A DNA stretch of 64,000 nt from Pseudomonas sp. (lineage in GTDB: Bacteria > Pseudomonadota > Gammaproteobacteria > Pseudomonadales > Pseudomonadaceae), in NCBI RefSeq assembly GCF_002796985.1, contig NZ_PEKX01000018.1, positions 287,231 through 351,230 of the forward strand, in the 5' to 3' direction. A program made the translations under genes and the position numbers. The notes under the pieces were generated by a model. That model was not told the origin of the DNA. It saw nothing but the letters and a program-made list of their open reading frames with translations, and did not search any database. Shown in pieces: positions 1-8,693 of the stretch (position 1 is the stretch's first letter; the number at the start of each line of letters is the position of its first letter).

Positions 1-635
1 CGCGGCTCGCCCATGTAGCGCTCTTTCGGCGGCGGGGTCTGCAGCAGCTGGGTGATGATCGAGATGAGGAACGCGGCGGTCTTGCCGGTGCCGGTCTGGG
101 CGCGGCCGATGGCGTCCTGGCCGCGCAGGGTGAAGCCCAGTACCTGCGCCTGGATCGGCGTGCAGTAGGGGAAGCCCAGGTCATGGATGGCGTGCATCAG
201 ACGCGGGTCGAGGTTGAAGTCGTGGAAGCGCGTCTTGCCTTCGGCAGGCTCGACCGCGAAGTCCTCCAGCTTCCAGTTGTCGACCACCGGCGTGCGCGGC
301 TTGCGCTCGCGGCGCGGTCTGTCGGCCCTCGGCTCGCGGGGCTTGTCGGCGTTCTCGGTTTTCGGGGAATGCTCGGCCTTGGCGGCGTGGTCGCGTTTTT
401 CGCCGCGTTCGCCTTTTTCGGAACGCTCGGCGCGGGGTTTGTCGCTTTTCGGGCCGCGTGCCGGCTTCTCGGCAGCATCGGCGGAATCGCCCTGGGGGCG
501 CGGATTGCGCGGTTTGCGCGGGCGCTTCTCGCCGCTCTGGGCGGGCTCGGAGGCAGCGGGAGCGGGGGCTGCCGGCGTGGTGACGGGTTGCTCGCCATCA
601 CCCTTGCTGAAGATTTTCTTGAGTGCTTTGAGCAC
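1..635 (-). CDS. rhlB: ATP-dependent RNA helicase RhlB, N-terminal part (3' end outside window)
   Basis: This is the amino-terminal 211 residues of a DEAD-box RNA helicase; the gene runs leftwards off the window. Residues 1-118 are a basic, low-complexity Ala/Pro/Lys/Arg-rich region, as in Pseudomonas RhlB. The helicase core then begins with a Q motif (PYCTPIQ, about 157-162) and a Walker A motif (AQTGTGKT, 179-186). I start at GTG 635-633 because it gives the expected MLKALKKIF beginning; no ATG fits. RhlB-type helicases unwind structured RNA, often with RNase E or PNPase during decay. The DEAD motif itself is not in the window, so the family call rests on the Q motif, the Walker A motif, the tail and neighbours that match P. 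aeruginosa rhlB. Confidence 0.88.
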   Translation of the reverse strand, partial: MLKALKKIFSKGDGEQPVTTPAAPAPAASEPAQSGEKRPRKPRNPRPQGDSADAAEKPARGPKSDKPRAERSEKGERGEKRDHAAKAEHSPKTENADKPREPRADRPRRERKPRTPVVDNWKLEDFAVEPAEGKTRFHDFNLDPRLMHAIHDLGFPYCTPIQAQVLGFTLRGQDAIGRAQTGTGKTAAFLISIITQLLQTPPPKERYMGEP

Positions 636-683
636 GGTGATCTCGTACTGGTTAAGGAATGAACGGCCGCCAGTGTAATGCAA

Positions 684-714
684 GATGCCCGCAGGGCGAA
701 GTGCCACGGGCATC
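684..714 (-). terminator. Possible hairpin terminator after the dipeptidase gene
   Basis: An 8-bp perfect stem (GATGCCCG / CGGGCATC) with a 15-nt loop lies just beyond the 3' end of the dipeptidase gene and before rhlB. There is no clear U-tract, so termination is only a guess. Confidence 0.3.
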
Positions 715-731
715 CAAGGGCTTGACTTGGC

Positions 732-1889
732 TTACGGAAGGTTCTCCAGCAGCAGCCGGCGCACGTTGCCGCCCATGATCGCGGCGATGTCGTCGTTGCT
801 GAAACCGGCCCTGGCCAGGCCCTGGGTCAGTTGTGCCAGGCCGGTGGTGTCGAAGGGCGCATTCACCGCGCCGTCGAAGTCGGAACCCAGCGCGATGTGC
901 TCGACTCCCACTTTGTCGGCGGCGTAGCGCATGGCTTTGACGATGGCGTCGACGGACGTCTCGCACACCGCGCCGTCCCAGTAGCCGATGCCGATCACTC
1001 CGCCGGTTCTGGCGATGCCACGCAGGTGGGCGTCGGTCAGGTTGCGCGGGCCGGGGCAGGTGCCGGCGACGCCGGTGTGGGAGACGATCACCGGGCGCTT
1101 GGCGATGGCCAGCACGTCGTCGATCAGCGGGCGCGAGGCGTGGGCCAGGTCGATCAACATCTTCTTGTCTTCCAGGCGCGGGACGACTTCGCGGCCGAAC
1201 TCGGTCAGGCCGCCTTTCTTCAGGCCGTGGGCGGAGCCGCCGACTTCGTTATCGAAGAAGTGGGTCAGGCCCATGATGCGGAAGCCCGCGTCATACAGGC
1301 GGTCGATATTTTCCAGCTTGCCTTCCAGCGGGTGCAGGCCTTCGGTGGCGAGCACGCCAGCGAGCTGTTTCGGGTCCTTCTGCCAGGCGCCGAGGTAGCG
1401 GCTGAAGTCGTCGCGGCTGCGGATCAGGGTCAGCTTGCCGTGGCTGTCGGCGGCGGCCTTGTCCAGCAGTTCGGCCTGGTAGAGCGCGCGTTCGAGCAGG
1501 CTGTTCCAGGTGCGCGCCGGCCAGCGCTGGGCGATCACCAGTGGGGTGATGTTGTCGCTGTCGGCACTGTTGCTTTCGTAATTGAGGCCGCGCGGGGTCT
1601 TGGTGACGGTGGAGAACACCTGCAGGCCGACGTGGCCTTCGAGCAGGCGCGGCAGGTCGGTGTGGCCGTGGTCGTGGCGGTCGAGCAGGTTGCGGTCCCA
1701 GAGCAGGGCGTCGTCGTGCAGGTCGGCGATGAACAGGGTCTGGTGCAGCGCCTGGGCCTCGGGGGAGGCGGGGTAGGGCGGCTTGCTGGCCACGGTGTTC
1801 ATCTGTCGGTCCAGGTAGCCCGGCAGGTTGAAGAAGATCCCCAGGCCAACGGCCAGCAGGACGATCAGGATGATCAGTAGTTTGCGCAT
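732..1889 (-). CDS. Membrane-anchored dipeptidase, peptidase family M19
   Basis: The 385-residue protein is a zinc dipeptidase of the renal dipeptidase family (M19). It begins with a hydrophobic signal/anchor segment (residues 3-22), so the enzyme should sit on the periplasmic side of the inner membrane. Metal-ligand motifs are visible: DLHDD near residue 57 (the HxD pair), SHTG near 270 and GSDFDG near 335. Family members hydrolyse dipeptides, including some with D-residues, and a few open beta-lactams; the substrate here cannot be read from sequence. A Shine-Dalgarno-like GGGAAG precedes the ATG. The gene is alone on its strand between rhlB and the diguanylate cyclase gene. Confidence 0.92.
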   Translation of the reverse strand: MRKLLIILIVLLAVGLGIFFNLPGYLDRQMNTVASKPPYPASPEAQALHQTLFIADLHDDALLWDRNLLDRHDHGHTDLPRLLEGHVGLQVFSTVTKTPRGLNYESNSADSDNITPLVIAQRWPARTWNSLLERALYQAELLDKAAADSHGKLTLIRSRDDFSRYLGAWQKDPKQLAGVLATEGLHPLEGKLENIDRLYDAGFRIMGLTHFFDNEVGGSAHGLKKGGLTEFGREVVPRLEDKKMLIDLAHASRPLIDDVLAIAKRPVIVSHTGVAGTCPGPRNLTDAHLRGIARTGGVIGIGYWDGAVCETSVDAIVKAMRYAADKVGVEHIALGSDFDGAVNAPFDTTGLAQLTQGLARAGFSNDDIAAIMGGNVRRLLLENLP

Positions 1890-1992
1890 GTCAGCTTCCC
1901 GGCTTTGTTGTTATGGATGCTCTTGTCGGAGCTTGGCTGGGGCGCAATCTAACAGAAGGGCGGGGCCAGAGTAGTGGGGCCGCGCCTCGGGC

Positions 1993-2931
1993 TCAGCCGC
2001 AGAGGCAGTTGCGGCCCTTCTGCTTGGCCTGGTAGAGGGCGCCATCGGCGCGCAGGATCAGGCTCGGCAGGTTTTCCTGAAGGTCCATCTCGGCCAGGCC
2101 GAGGGATACGGTGACGCCGGGCAACACGCCCACCGGGGAATAGAAGGAGGCGACCTGTTCCAGGCTCTGGCGCAGGCGGTTGCCGATGCGCCGGGCTTCC
2201 TCGATGGCGATTTCCGGCAGGAGGATGACGAACTCCTCGCCACCGAAGCGCGCCATGCTGTCCTTGGGCCGCAGCTGGCTGCGCAGGGTGTGGGCGACCA
2301 GACAGAGCGCGTAGTCGCCGGCCAGGTGGCCGTGCTCGTCGTTGTAGTTCTTGAAGTGGTCGACATCGAGCATGAGCATGCACATGGGCTGTTCGTTGAA
2401 GGCGCAGCGCGTGCTCTCACGGTCGTAGATGTGCTCCAGCCAACGCCGGTTGAACAGCCCGGTGAGGGTGTCGATGTTGGCGTTCTGCTCGGTGTCGAGA
2501 ATGATCCGGTTGCCCTGGCGCACCCGCTCGCAGAGTACCGAGAGGAGGTTCTGCATGATCTGGGGCGAATGTTCGAACAGCCCGATCAGCGCCTCACGGT
2601 GCAGGCGCAATACGGTGGTCGGCTCGTTGGCGACGACGTAGGCGGAGGGATGATCGCTGTCGATGAAGCTGATCTCGCCGGCGCAATCACCTGGATGCAG
2701 GGTGCTCACTGGCTGATTGTCCAGCGAGCCGAGGTACACCGTCAGGTGCCCGGAGAGAACCATATAAAGGAAGTGGTTGCGGTTGAAAGGCGACAGCAGG
2801 ATTTCCCCGCGGTCCAGCTCGCAGGCGCGGAAATCCTTGAGCAACAGCTGCAGGTTGGCCGCGGCCACGTTCTGGAACAGGCGCAGGTGCTGGAGTTGGC
2901 GGATGTCTTCTTTCCACTGCGCGGCTTTCAT
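1993..2931 (-). CDS. Diguanylate cyclase with N-terminal cyclic-nucleotide-binding domain
   Basis: The protein (312 residues from ATG 2931; a longer frame reaches 3009) joins a cNMP-binding (Crp-like) fold, about residues 15-135, to a GGDEF domain, about 150-312. The active-site motif is intact as GGEEF (230-234). The RxxD inhibitory I-site (RPKD, 221-224) lies five residues upstream, so cyclase activity with product inhibition is expected. It has no membrane segment and should be cytosolic. The sensory domain contains the pattern typical of the fold (GHLTVYLG, GEISFID), but the ligand is unknown and could be cAMP or none. The inner ATG is preferred because homology to the fold begins there. 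It stands alone and convergent with nothing nearby, so its pathway is not indicated by neighbours. Confidence 0.9.
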   Translation of the reverse strand: MKAAQWKEDIRQLQHLRLFQNVAAANLQLLLKDFRACELDRGEILLSPFNRNHFLYMVLSGHLTVYLGSLDNQPVSTLHPGDCAGEISFIDSDHPSAYVVANEPTTVLRLHREALIGLFEHSPQIMQNLLSVLCERVRQGNRIILDTEQNANIDTLTGLFNRRWLEHIYDRESTRCAFNEQPMCMLMLDVDHFKNYNDEHGHLAGDYALCLVAHTLRSQLRPKDSMARFGGEEFVILLPEIAIEEARRIGNRLRQSLEQVASFYSPVGVLPGVTVSLGLAEMDLQENLPSLILRADGALYQAKQKGRNCLCG

Positions 2932-3051
2932 GGCGCAGTGGCGGACTGGCGATGACTGATGATGTGCACGACTGACTCTCCCTGTAGTCCTCTTCGCACA
3001 TTGAGCCATCAGTATTAGTCAGATTTGACTACTGGCAATTCGCTCCCAAGC

Positions 3052-3074
3052 CCGGCCGACCGGCGGTCGGCCGG
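3052..3074. repeat. Perfect 10-bp inverted repeat (hairpin)
   Basis: The arms CCGGCCGACC and GGTCGGCCGG are separated by 3 nt. The hairpin lies between the cyclase gene start and the gene relic, and may be a terminator for leftward transcription, although no T-run is evident. Confidence 0.4.
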
Positions 3075-3078
3075 TGTT

Positions 3079-3282
3079 TCATCGGCTTTCCACCCGCTCC
3101 ACATGCACGGCGTAACCACGCAGGGGCTAGGCCAGCACAGTGCGCGAGTCTAGGTCGAGGCCGCCGACGAACAGACGCGCTTTCTGCCCGTGACGGTCAT
3201 CGGCGGTCACCTCGACGCGTGGCGCCGGGGTGAGGTGCCGTGTCTCGTCTTTGACCACGCGACGAATGGCCTCCAGGCAGGA
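3079..3282 (-). pseudogene. Relic of an unidentified coding region with in-frame TAG
   Basis: On the minus strand a stop-free stretch of 52 codons (3282-3130) reads like real protein: it includes VKDETRHLTPAPRVEV and KARLFVGGLDLDSRTVLA. It then hits TAG at 3129-3127 and continues in frame for 15 more plausible codons (PLRGYAVHVERVESR) to a TGA at 3081-3079. There is no start codon with a ribosome binding site, and it begins just after the stop of the carboxylesterase gene. I read it as the decayed 3' end of a lost gene. I do not recognise the family. The alternative is that it is non-coding high-GC sequence. Confidence 0.3.
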
Positions 3283-3290
3283 TCAGGGGG

Positions 3291-3944
3291 TTACAGGCGC
3301 TCCCGCAGCCAGGCGCCGATATCGCCGAGTTCCTCGTTGCTCACTTCGTGGCTCATCGGGTAGGTGCGCCACTGGGTGGGCACCTCGTTGGCCTGCAGGA
3401 AGTCGTAGGCGGCGCGGCCCATGGCCGGCGTCACTACGTCATCGAAACTGCCATGCAGGCAGAGTGCGGACAGTTGTCTTTTGGTAGCGGGCAGGCTTAT
3501 GCCTTCGCTGAATGTCGGGCCATAGGTGGAGAGGGCCATGACCCCGCCCAGTTCGCCGTTCCAGCGCAGATAGCCGGTGTGCAGCACCACGGCGCCGCCC
3601 TGGGAGAAGCCGGCGAGGATGATGCGCTTGGCGGCGATGCCCTGATCGAGCTGGCCCTGGATCAGCGCGATCACGCTGTCGGCCGAGGCTTCCAGCTGGG
3701 CTTCGTCGATGGCGCGGGCCGGCGCCATGGCGAGGATGTCGTACCAGCTGGGCGCGGGCATGCCGTTGAACACGGTGACCGGGCGGGTCGGCGCCTGCGG
3801 GAGGATGAAGCGTGTCGACTGGAAGCTGCGTTGCAGCATCTGTGCTACCGGCTCGAAGTCGTAACGGTCGGCCCCCAGGCCGTGCAACCAAATGACGCAG
3901 GAGTCGGCGCTCTGGGAGGGTTCGATGATCAAGGGCTGGGTCAT
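3291..3944 (-). CDS. Carboxylesterase / acyl-protein thioesterase-like hydrolase
   Basis: A 217-residue alpha/beta hydrolase of the phospholipase/carboxylesterase family, the size and sequence type of the P. aeruginosa esterase encoded beside the amino-acid-binding protein. The nucleophile elbow GFSQGG places the catalytic Ser at 114. The acid is Asp168 or Asp169 (GSFDDVV) and the base His199 (MSHEVS). The oxyanion loop WLHGLGAD is at 19-26. There is no signal peptide, so it is a cytosolic esterase of small acyl substrates. I start at ATG 3944, where homology begins; the frame stays open upstream to 4067 but that part looks random. It is divergent from the aap operon. Confidence 0.92.
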   Translation of the reverse strand: MTQPLIIEPSQSADSCVIWLHGLGADRYDFEPVAQMLQRSFQSTRFILPQAPTRPVTVFNGMPAPSWYDILAMAPARAIDEAQLEASADSVIALIQGQLDQGIAAKRIILAGFSQGGAVVLHTGYLRWNGELGGVMALSTYGPTFSEGISLPATKRQLSALCLHGSFDDVVTPAMGRAAYDFLQANEVPTQWRTYPMSHEVSNEELGDIGAWLRERL

Positions 3945-4458
3945 GCTGGCTCCAGGATGGGGCGGGCGCTCTAGGAAGGGGCGCTGCGGGAGGAATCGGG
4001 TAGGCGGGGCATGCAAGAAGATGTCGCCTGGCCATAACTTGTGGGACTTGACTGCACGAATTTGCACGAACGTTCCTAGGCTGGTACGAGCCTTGCTATC
4101 GCTACTGGCAGGTCATGCGGCCCCACTTCCGGTAACACTCTACCGACCCCATCCGGAAAGCTGTACCGGAAGTGGCGCCGCGCAGGCCTTGGGCTGCTTC
4201 AGGGTTCGTCGCGTCGGCTGCGGTCAACAGGCGGCGCGACGGACCTTCGCCTTCACTCGCAATGATCCCTTGATACCCGTTCCAGCGTGCAAAACCTGCG
4301 CGCTCGCAGGTGTGTTCGTGGCTTGGCGAAGGAATTTTCGCAGGCCGTCTAGACTCACCTTCAGGTCTCCATCCCGTTAGATGTCTTGCTTGTGCCTCAC
4401 GAGGGTACGGCGGTGGAACCGGGACTCCAAAACACTAAAAAAGCAACGGAGAAGATCG
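3945..4458. other. Intergenic region upstream of aapJ
   Basis: This 514-bp stretch between the divergent esterase and aapJ genes holds a 12-bp inverted repeat (listed separately) and presumably the promoters of both genes. I could not pick a convincing -35/-10 pair. No small gene with a ribosome binding site is evident. Confidence 0.5.
4123..4175. promoter_or_regulatory. 12-bp perfect inverted repeat upstream of aapJ
   Basis: CCACTTCCGGTA (4123-4134) and TACCGGAAGTGG (4164-4175) are perfect inverse copies separated by 29 bp, about 290 bp before the aapJ start. A further TCCGGAA lies between them. The arrangement suits a dimeric regulator binding two half sites, or an mRNA hairpin; neither is proven. 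Confidence 0.4.
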
Positions 4459-5487
4459 ATGAAGATGGTGAAATCCACCCTGGCAGTGCTGACCACCGCC
4501 GCCGTGTTCGGCATCAGCGGGCTCGCCCATGCCGGCGCCACCCTGGATGCTGTGAAGAAGAAAGGCTACGTGCAGTGCGGTATCAGTGACGGTCTTCCCG
4601 GCTTCTCGTATGCCGACGCCAAGGGCCAGTACAAGGGCATCGACGTGGACGTCTGCCGCGCCGTGGCGGCGGCCGTGTTCGGCGACGCGAGCAAGGTCAA
4701 GTACAGCCCGCTGACCGCCAAGGAGCGTTTCACCGCGCTGCAGTCCGGCGAGATCGACATTCTCTCGCGCAACACCACCTGGACCAGTTCGCGCGACAGC
4801 GCCATGGGCCTGAATTTCGTCGGCGTGACCTACTACGACGGCCAGGGCTTCCTGGTGAACAAGAAGCTCGGCGTCTCCAGCGCCAAGGAGCTCGACGGCG
4901 CCACCGTCTGCATCCAGGCGGGCACCACCACCGAGCTCAACCTGTCCGACTACTTCCGCTCCAACAACCTCAAGTACACCCCCATCACCTACGACACCTC
5001 CGACGAGAGCGCCAAGTCGCTGGAGTCCGGCCGTTGCGACGTGCTGACCTCCGACCAGTCGCAGCTCTACGCCCAGCGCATCAAGCTGGCCGCGCCGGAC
5101 GAGTACGTGGTGCTGCCCGAAGTGATCTCCAAGGAGCCCCTCGGCCCGGCCGTGCGCCAGGGTGACGAGGAGTGGTTCGACATCGCGCGCTGGACGCTCT
5201 TCGCGATGCTCAACGCCGAGGAGCTGGGCATCAACTCGAAGAACGTCGAGGAACAGGCCAAGAGCACCAAGAACCCGGACGTCGCGCGTCTGCTCGGCGC
5301 CGAGGGCGACTACGGCAAGGACCTCAAGCTGCCCAAGGACTGGGCGGTACAGATCGTCAAGCAAGTGGGTAACTACGGCGAGATCTTCGACCGCAACGTC
5401 GGCGACGGCAGCGACCTGAAGATCAAGCGCGGCCTCAATGCCCAGTGGAACAAGGGTGGTCTGCAGTACGCACCGCCGGTGCGCTGA
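4459..5487 (+). CDS. aapJ: General L-amino acid ABC transporter, periplasmic binding protein AapJ
   Basis: A 342-residue solute-binding protein of the polar amino-acid family (SBP_bac_3). A cleavable signal peptide ends near residue 24 (ISGLAHA). The mature protein has the expected motifs, such as YVQCGISDGLPGFSY and the ligand-contact region RFTALQSGEIDILSRNTTWT. Its length matches AapJ of rhizobia and pseudomonads. It delivers L-amino acids, typically acidic and also neutral or basic ones, to the AapQM permease. ATG 4459 is chosen because GGAG lies 8-9 nt upstream and the signal peptide starts there. It is the first gene of aapJQMP, with a strong hairpin separating it from aapQ. Confidence 0.95.
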   Translation: MKMVKSTLAVLTTAAVFGISGLAHAGATLDAVKKKGYVQCGISDGLPGFSYADAKGQYKGIDVDVCRAVAAAVFGDASKVKYSPLTAKERFTALQSGEIDILSRNTTWTSSRDSAMGLNFVGVTYYDGQGFLVNKKLGVSSAKELDGATVCIQAGTTTELNLSDYFRSNNLKYTPITYDTSDESAKSLESGRCDVLTSDQSQLYAQRIKLAAPDEYVVLPEVISKEPLGPAVRQGDEEWFDIARWTLFAMLNAEELGINSKNVEEQAKSTKNPDVARLLGAEGDYGKDLKLPKDWAVQIVKQVGNYGEIFDRNVGDGSDLKIKRGLNAQWNKGGLQYAPPVR

Positions 5488-5497
5488 CCTGACCCAA

Positions 5498-5528
5498 TCC
5501 GGCGCCCGGAAGCGGGGCGCCGGACTGT
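5498..5528 (+). terminator. Hairpin between aapJ and aapQ (attenuator or mRNA stabiliser)
   Basis: A perfect 10-bp stem (TCCGGCGCCC / GGGCGCCGGA, loop 5508-5514) starts 11 nt after the aapJ stop and is followed by CTGTTTCG. In ABC operons such hairpins commonly raise binding-protein mRNA over permease mRNA. That role is inferred here. Confidence 0.65.
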
Positions 5529-5605
5529 TTCGAACGACGTGAAGCCTTCCGGGCAGTCGCGGGCGTAGCCCCGTGGTCGCCCGGCGGCCTTCCGAGAGGG
5601 CTTAC

Positions 5606-6790
5606 ATGCAGAATTCCATCAAGGCCCAGCGCCCGCGAGGGGTATCGCTCAACGATCCCGTCGTGCGCGGCTGGGCATTCCAGGTCATCGCCGTCATCGT
5701 CGTGGTGGCGGTGGGCTGGTTCCTCTTCGACAACACCCAGACCAACCTCGCCCATCGCGGCATCCAGTCCGGTTTCGGCTTCCTCGACCACAGCGCCGGC
5801 TTCGGCATCTCTCAACACCTGATCGATTACAGCGAAAGCGACACCTACGCGCGGGTGTTCATGGTCGGCCTGCTGAATACGCTGCTGGTCACCGTGATTG
5901 GTATCGTCTTCGCCACCGTCCTGGGCTTCATCCTCGGTGTGGCGCGGTTGTCGCCCAACTGGCTGATCCGCAAGCTGGCGACCCTGTACATCGAGACTTT
6001 CCGCAACATCCCGCCGTTGCTGCAGATCTTTTTCTGGTACTTCGCCGTGCTCGGCCCGCTGCCCAATCCGCGGCAGAGCATCAGCTTCGGCGACCTGTTC
6101 TTCATCAACAACCGCGGCCTGCAGATGCCCGCACCGATTGCCGCCGATGGCCTCGGTCCGTTCATCGTCGCGGTGGTCCTGGCCCTGGTCGGCTGGGCGG
6201 TGATCTGGAAGTGGGCCAAGGCCCGCCGGCATGCCACGGGCAAATCCTTCCCGGTGTTCGTCAGTGGCCTGGCGCTGCTGGTCCTGTTGCCGGGCTTGGT
6301 GTCGCTGGTGGCCGGCGCACCGTTCCACTGGGATATGCCGGTGCTGCAGGGCTTCAACTTCCGTGGCGGCTGGGTGGTGATCCCGGAGCTGGTGTCCATC
6401 GTCCTCGCGCTGTCGGTCTACACCGCCGCCTTCATCGGCGAGACGGTGCGCGCCGGCATCCAGGCGGTCAGCCATGGTCAGACCGAGGCGGCTGGCTCGC
6501 TCGGCCTGCGCCCGGGGCAGACGCTGCGCCTGGTGATCATCCCGCAGGCGCTGCGGGTGATCATTCCGCCGCTGACCAGCCAATACCTGAACCTGGCGAA
6601 GAACTCCTCGCTGGCGGCCGCCATCGGCTACCCGGACATGGTCTCGCTGTTCGCTGGCACGGTGCTCAACCAGACCGGCCAGGCCATCGAGACCATGGCC
6701 ATCACCATGAGCGTGTACCTGGCCATCAGCATCAGCATTTCGCTGCTGATGAACTGGTACAACAAGCACATCGCGCTGGTCGAGAGGTAG
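5606..6790 (+). CDS. aapQ: General L-amino acid ABC transporter permease AapQ
   Basis: A 394-residue inner-membrane permease subunit of the HisMQ family. A long N-terminal extension with one membrane segment (about 25-45) precedes the first conserved segment, MVGLLNTLLVTVIGIVFATV. The EAA loop is visible near residue 300 (GQTEAAGSLGL), which docks on the AapP ATPase. The insert between early and late helices is typical of AapQ rather than shorter HisQ proteins. ATG 5606 has a GAGAGG ribosome binding site; the frame also opens at 5573. It pairs with AapM, whose start lies 10 nt downstream. Confidence 0.95.
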   Translation: MQNSIKAQRPRGVSLNDPVVRGWAFQVIAVIVVVAVGWFLFDNTQTNLAHRGIQSGFGFLDHSAGFGISQHLIDYSESDTYARVFMVGLLNTLLVTVIGIVFATVLGFILGVARLSPNWLIRKLATLYIETFRNIPPLLQIFFWYFAVLGPLPNPRQSISFGDLFFINNRGLQMPAPIAADGLGPFIVAVVLALVGWAVIWKWAKARRHATGKSFPVFVSGLALLVLLPGLVSLVAGAPFHWDMPVLQGFNFRGGWVVIPELVSIVLALSVYTAAFIGETVRAGIQAVSHGQTEAAGSLGLRPGQTLRLVIIPQALRVIIPPLTSQYLNLAKNSSLAAAIGYPDMVSLFAGTVLNQTGQAIETMAITMSVYLAISISISLLMNWYNKHIALVER

Positions 6791-6800
6791 GGGAAACGCC

Positions 6801-7898
6801 ATGACAACTCATACCTTCAAGCCCGACCTGCCGCCACCGGCGATGAGCGTGGGCGTGCTCGCCTGGCTGCGCGCCAACCTGTTCTCCAGCTGGTTCAACA
6901 CCCTGCTGACGCTGGTTGGTATCTACCTGGTCTACCTGATCCTGCCGCCGCTGCTGGAGTGGGCGATCATCAAGGCCGACTGGACCGGCACCACCCGCGC
7001 CGACTGCTCCCGCGAGGGCGCCTGCTGGGTGTTCATCGGCTCGCGCTTCGGCCAGTTCATGTACGGCTTCTACCCCGAAGAACTGCGCTGGCGCGTCGAC
7101 CTCACCGTGCTGTTCGTGGTCTTCGGCGCAGCGCCGCTGTTCCTCAAGCGCTTCGCGTACAAGGTGAAGTACGGCCTGGGCTTCCTCGTGGCATTGCCGA
7201 TCGTGGCCTACTGGCTGCTGCACGGCGGCTTCCTCGGCCTGGCAAGCGTGCCCACCAGTGCCTGGGGCGGCCTGATGCTCACCGTGGTGATCGCTGCGGT
7301 GGGCATCTGCGGGGCGATGCCGCTGGGCATCCTGCTGGCGCTCGGACGGCGTTCGAAGATGCCGGCGATCAAGGTCATCTGCGTCACCACCATCGAGTTC
7401 TGGCGCGGTGTGCCGCTGATCACCGTGCTGTTCATGTCTTCGGTGATGCTGCCGCTGTTCCTGCCCGAGGGGATGAACCTGGACAAACTGCTGCGGGCCA
7501 TGGTGATGGTGGTGCTGTTCGAGGCCGCCTACATCGCCGAGGTGGTGCGTGGCGGCATGCAGGCCATACCCAAGGGGCAGTACGAGGCCGCGGCCGCCAT
7601 GGGCCTGGGCTACTGGCGGACCATGGGCCTGGTGATCCTGCCGCAGGCGCTCAAGCTGGTGATCCCCGGCATCGTCAACACCTTCATCGCGCTGTTCAAG
7701 GACACGAGCCTGGTGATCATCATCGGCCTGTTCGACTTCCTGAATAGCATCAAGCGCGCCACCGCGGACCCGGCCTGGCTGGGCATGGCCACTGAAGGCT
7801 ATGTGTTTGCCGCGGTCGTCTACTGGATTTTCTGTTTCAGCATGTCCCGCTACTCCATGCACCTGGAGCACAAGCTGGACACTGGCCATAAGCGTTAG
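6801..7898 (+). CDS. aapM: General L-amino acid ABC transporter permease AapM
   Basis: A 365-residue HisMQ-type permease and partner of AapQ. Hydrophobic segments occur near 35-60, 95-115, 120-140 and then through the conserved core from about residue 155. The EAA loop reads GQYEAAAAMGLGYW near residue 260, followed by the usual PQALKLVIPG. A periplasmic loop carrying two Cys (DCSREGACW) near residue 72 is seen in AapM proteins. It lies 10 nt after aapQ and 12 nt before aapP, so the three are surely co-transcribed. Confidence 0.95.
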   Translation: MTTHTFKPDLPPPAMSVGVLAWLRANLFSSWFNTLLTLVGIYLVYLILPPLLEWAIIKADWTGTTRADCSREGACWVFIGSRFGQFMYGFYPEELRWRVDLTVLFVVFGAAPLFLKRFAYKVKYGLGFLVALPIVAYWLLHGGFLGLASVPTSAWGGLMLTVVIAAVGICGAMPLGILLALGRRSKMPAIKVICVTTIEFWRGVPLITVLFMSSVMLPLFLPEGMNLDKLLRAMVMVVLFEAAYIAEVVRGGMQAIPKGQYEAAAAMGLGYWRTMGLVILPQALKLVIPGIVNTFIALFKDTSLVIIIGLFDFLNSIKRATADPAWLGMATEGYVFAAVVYWIFCFSMSRYSMHLEHKLDTGHKR

Positions 7899-7910
7899 GA
7901 GTGAATCGTC

Positions 7911-8687
7911 ATGTCTGAAGCCACCCAAAAGACCGCGCAGCCGGCCGTCGGCGATCATGTGATGATCACCATGAAGGGCGTGAACAAGTGGTACGGCCAG
8001 TTCCACGTGCTCAAGGACATCAACCTGGAGGTCAAGCAGGGCGAGCGCATCGTGCTCTGCGGGCCATCCGGTTCGGGCAAGTCAACCACCATCCGCTGCA
8101 TCAACCGCCTGGAGGAACACCAGCAGGGCAGCATCGTGGTCGACGGCACCGAGTTGACCAACGACCTCAAGCAGATCGAGGCGATCCGCAGCGAAGTCGG
8201 CATGGTGTTCCAGCACTTCAACCTGTTCCCGCACCTGACCGTGCTGCAGAACTGCATCCTGGCGCCCATGTGGGTGCGCAAGCTGCCCAAGCGCCAGGCC
8301 GAGGAAGTCGCCATGCACTACCTGGAGCGCGTGCGCATCCCGGAGCAGGCCAACAAGTTCCCCGGCCAGCTCTCCGGCGGCCAGCAGCAGCGCGTGGCGA
8401 TCGCCCGTGCGCTGTGCATGAAGCCGAAGATCATGCTGTTCGACGAACCCACCTCGGCGCTCGACCCGGAAATGGTCAAGGAAGTGCTCGACACCATGAT
8501 CGGCCTGGCGCAGAGCGGCATGACCATGCTCTGCGTGACCCACGAGATGGGCTTCGCGCGCACCGTGGCGAACCGGGTGATCTTCATGGACAAGGGTGAG
8601 ATCGTCGAGCAGGCGCCGCCGGACCAGTTCTTCGACAACCCGCAGTCGGACCGCACCAAGCTGTTCCTCAGCCAGATCCTGCACTGA
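7911..8687 (+). CDS. aapP: General L-amino acid ABC transporter ATP-binding protein AapP
   Basis: A 258-residue ABC ATPase that powers AapJQM. All nucleotide-binding motifs are intact: Walker A GPSGSGKST (near 49), Q-loop MVFQHFN, signature LSGGQQQR (near 160), Walker B IMLFDEP and the H-loop CVTHE. The length and the closing SDRTKLFLSQIL are typical of polar amino-acid transporters of the GlnQ/AapP type. It is the last gene of the operon, and a REP pair follows the stop codon. Confidence 0.95.
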   Translation: MSEATQKTAQPAVGDHVMITMKGVNKWYGQFHVLKDINLEVKQGERIVLCGPSGSGKSTTIRCINRLEEHQQGSIVVDGTELTNDLKQIEAIRSEVGMVFQHFNLFPHLTVLQNCILAPMWVRKLPKRQAEEVAMHYLERVRIPEQANKFPGQLSGGQQQRVAIARALCMKPKIMLFDEPTSALDPEMVKEVLDTMIGLAQSGMTMLCVTHEMGFARTVANRVIFMDKGEIVEQAPPDQFFDNPQSDRTKLFLSQILH

Positions 8688-8693
8688 TGTATT

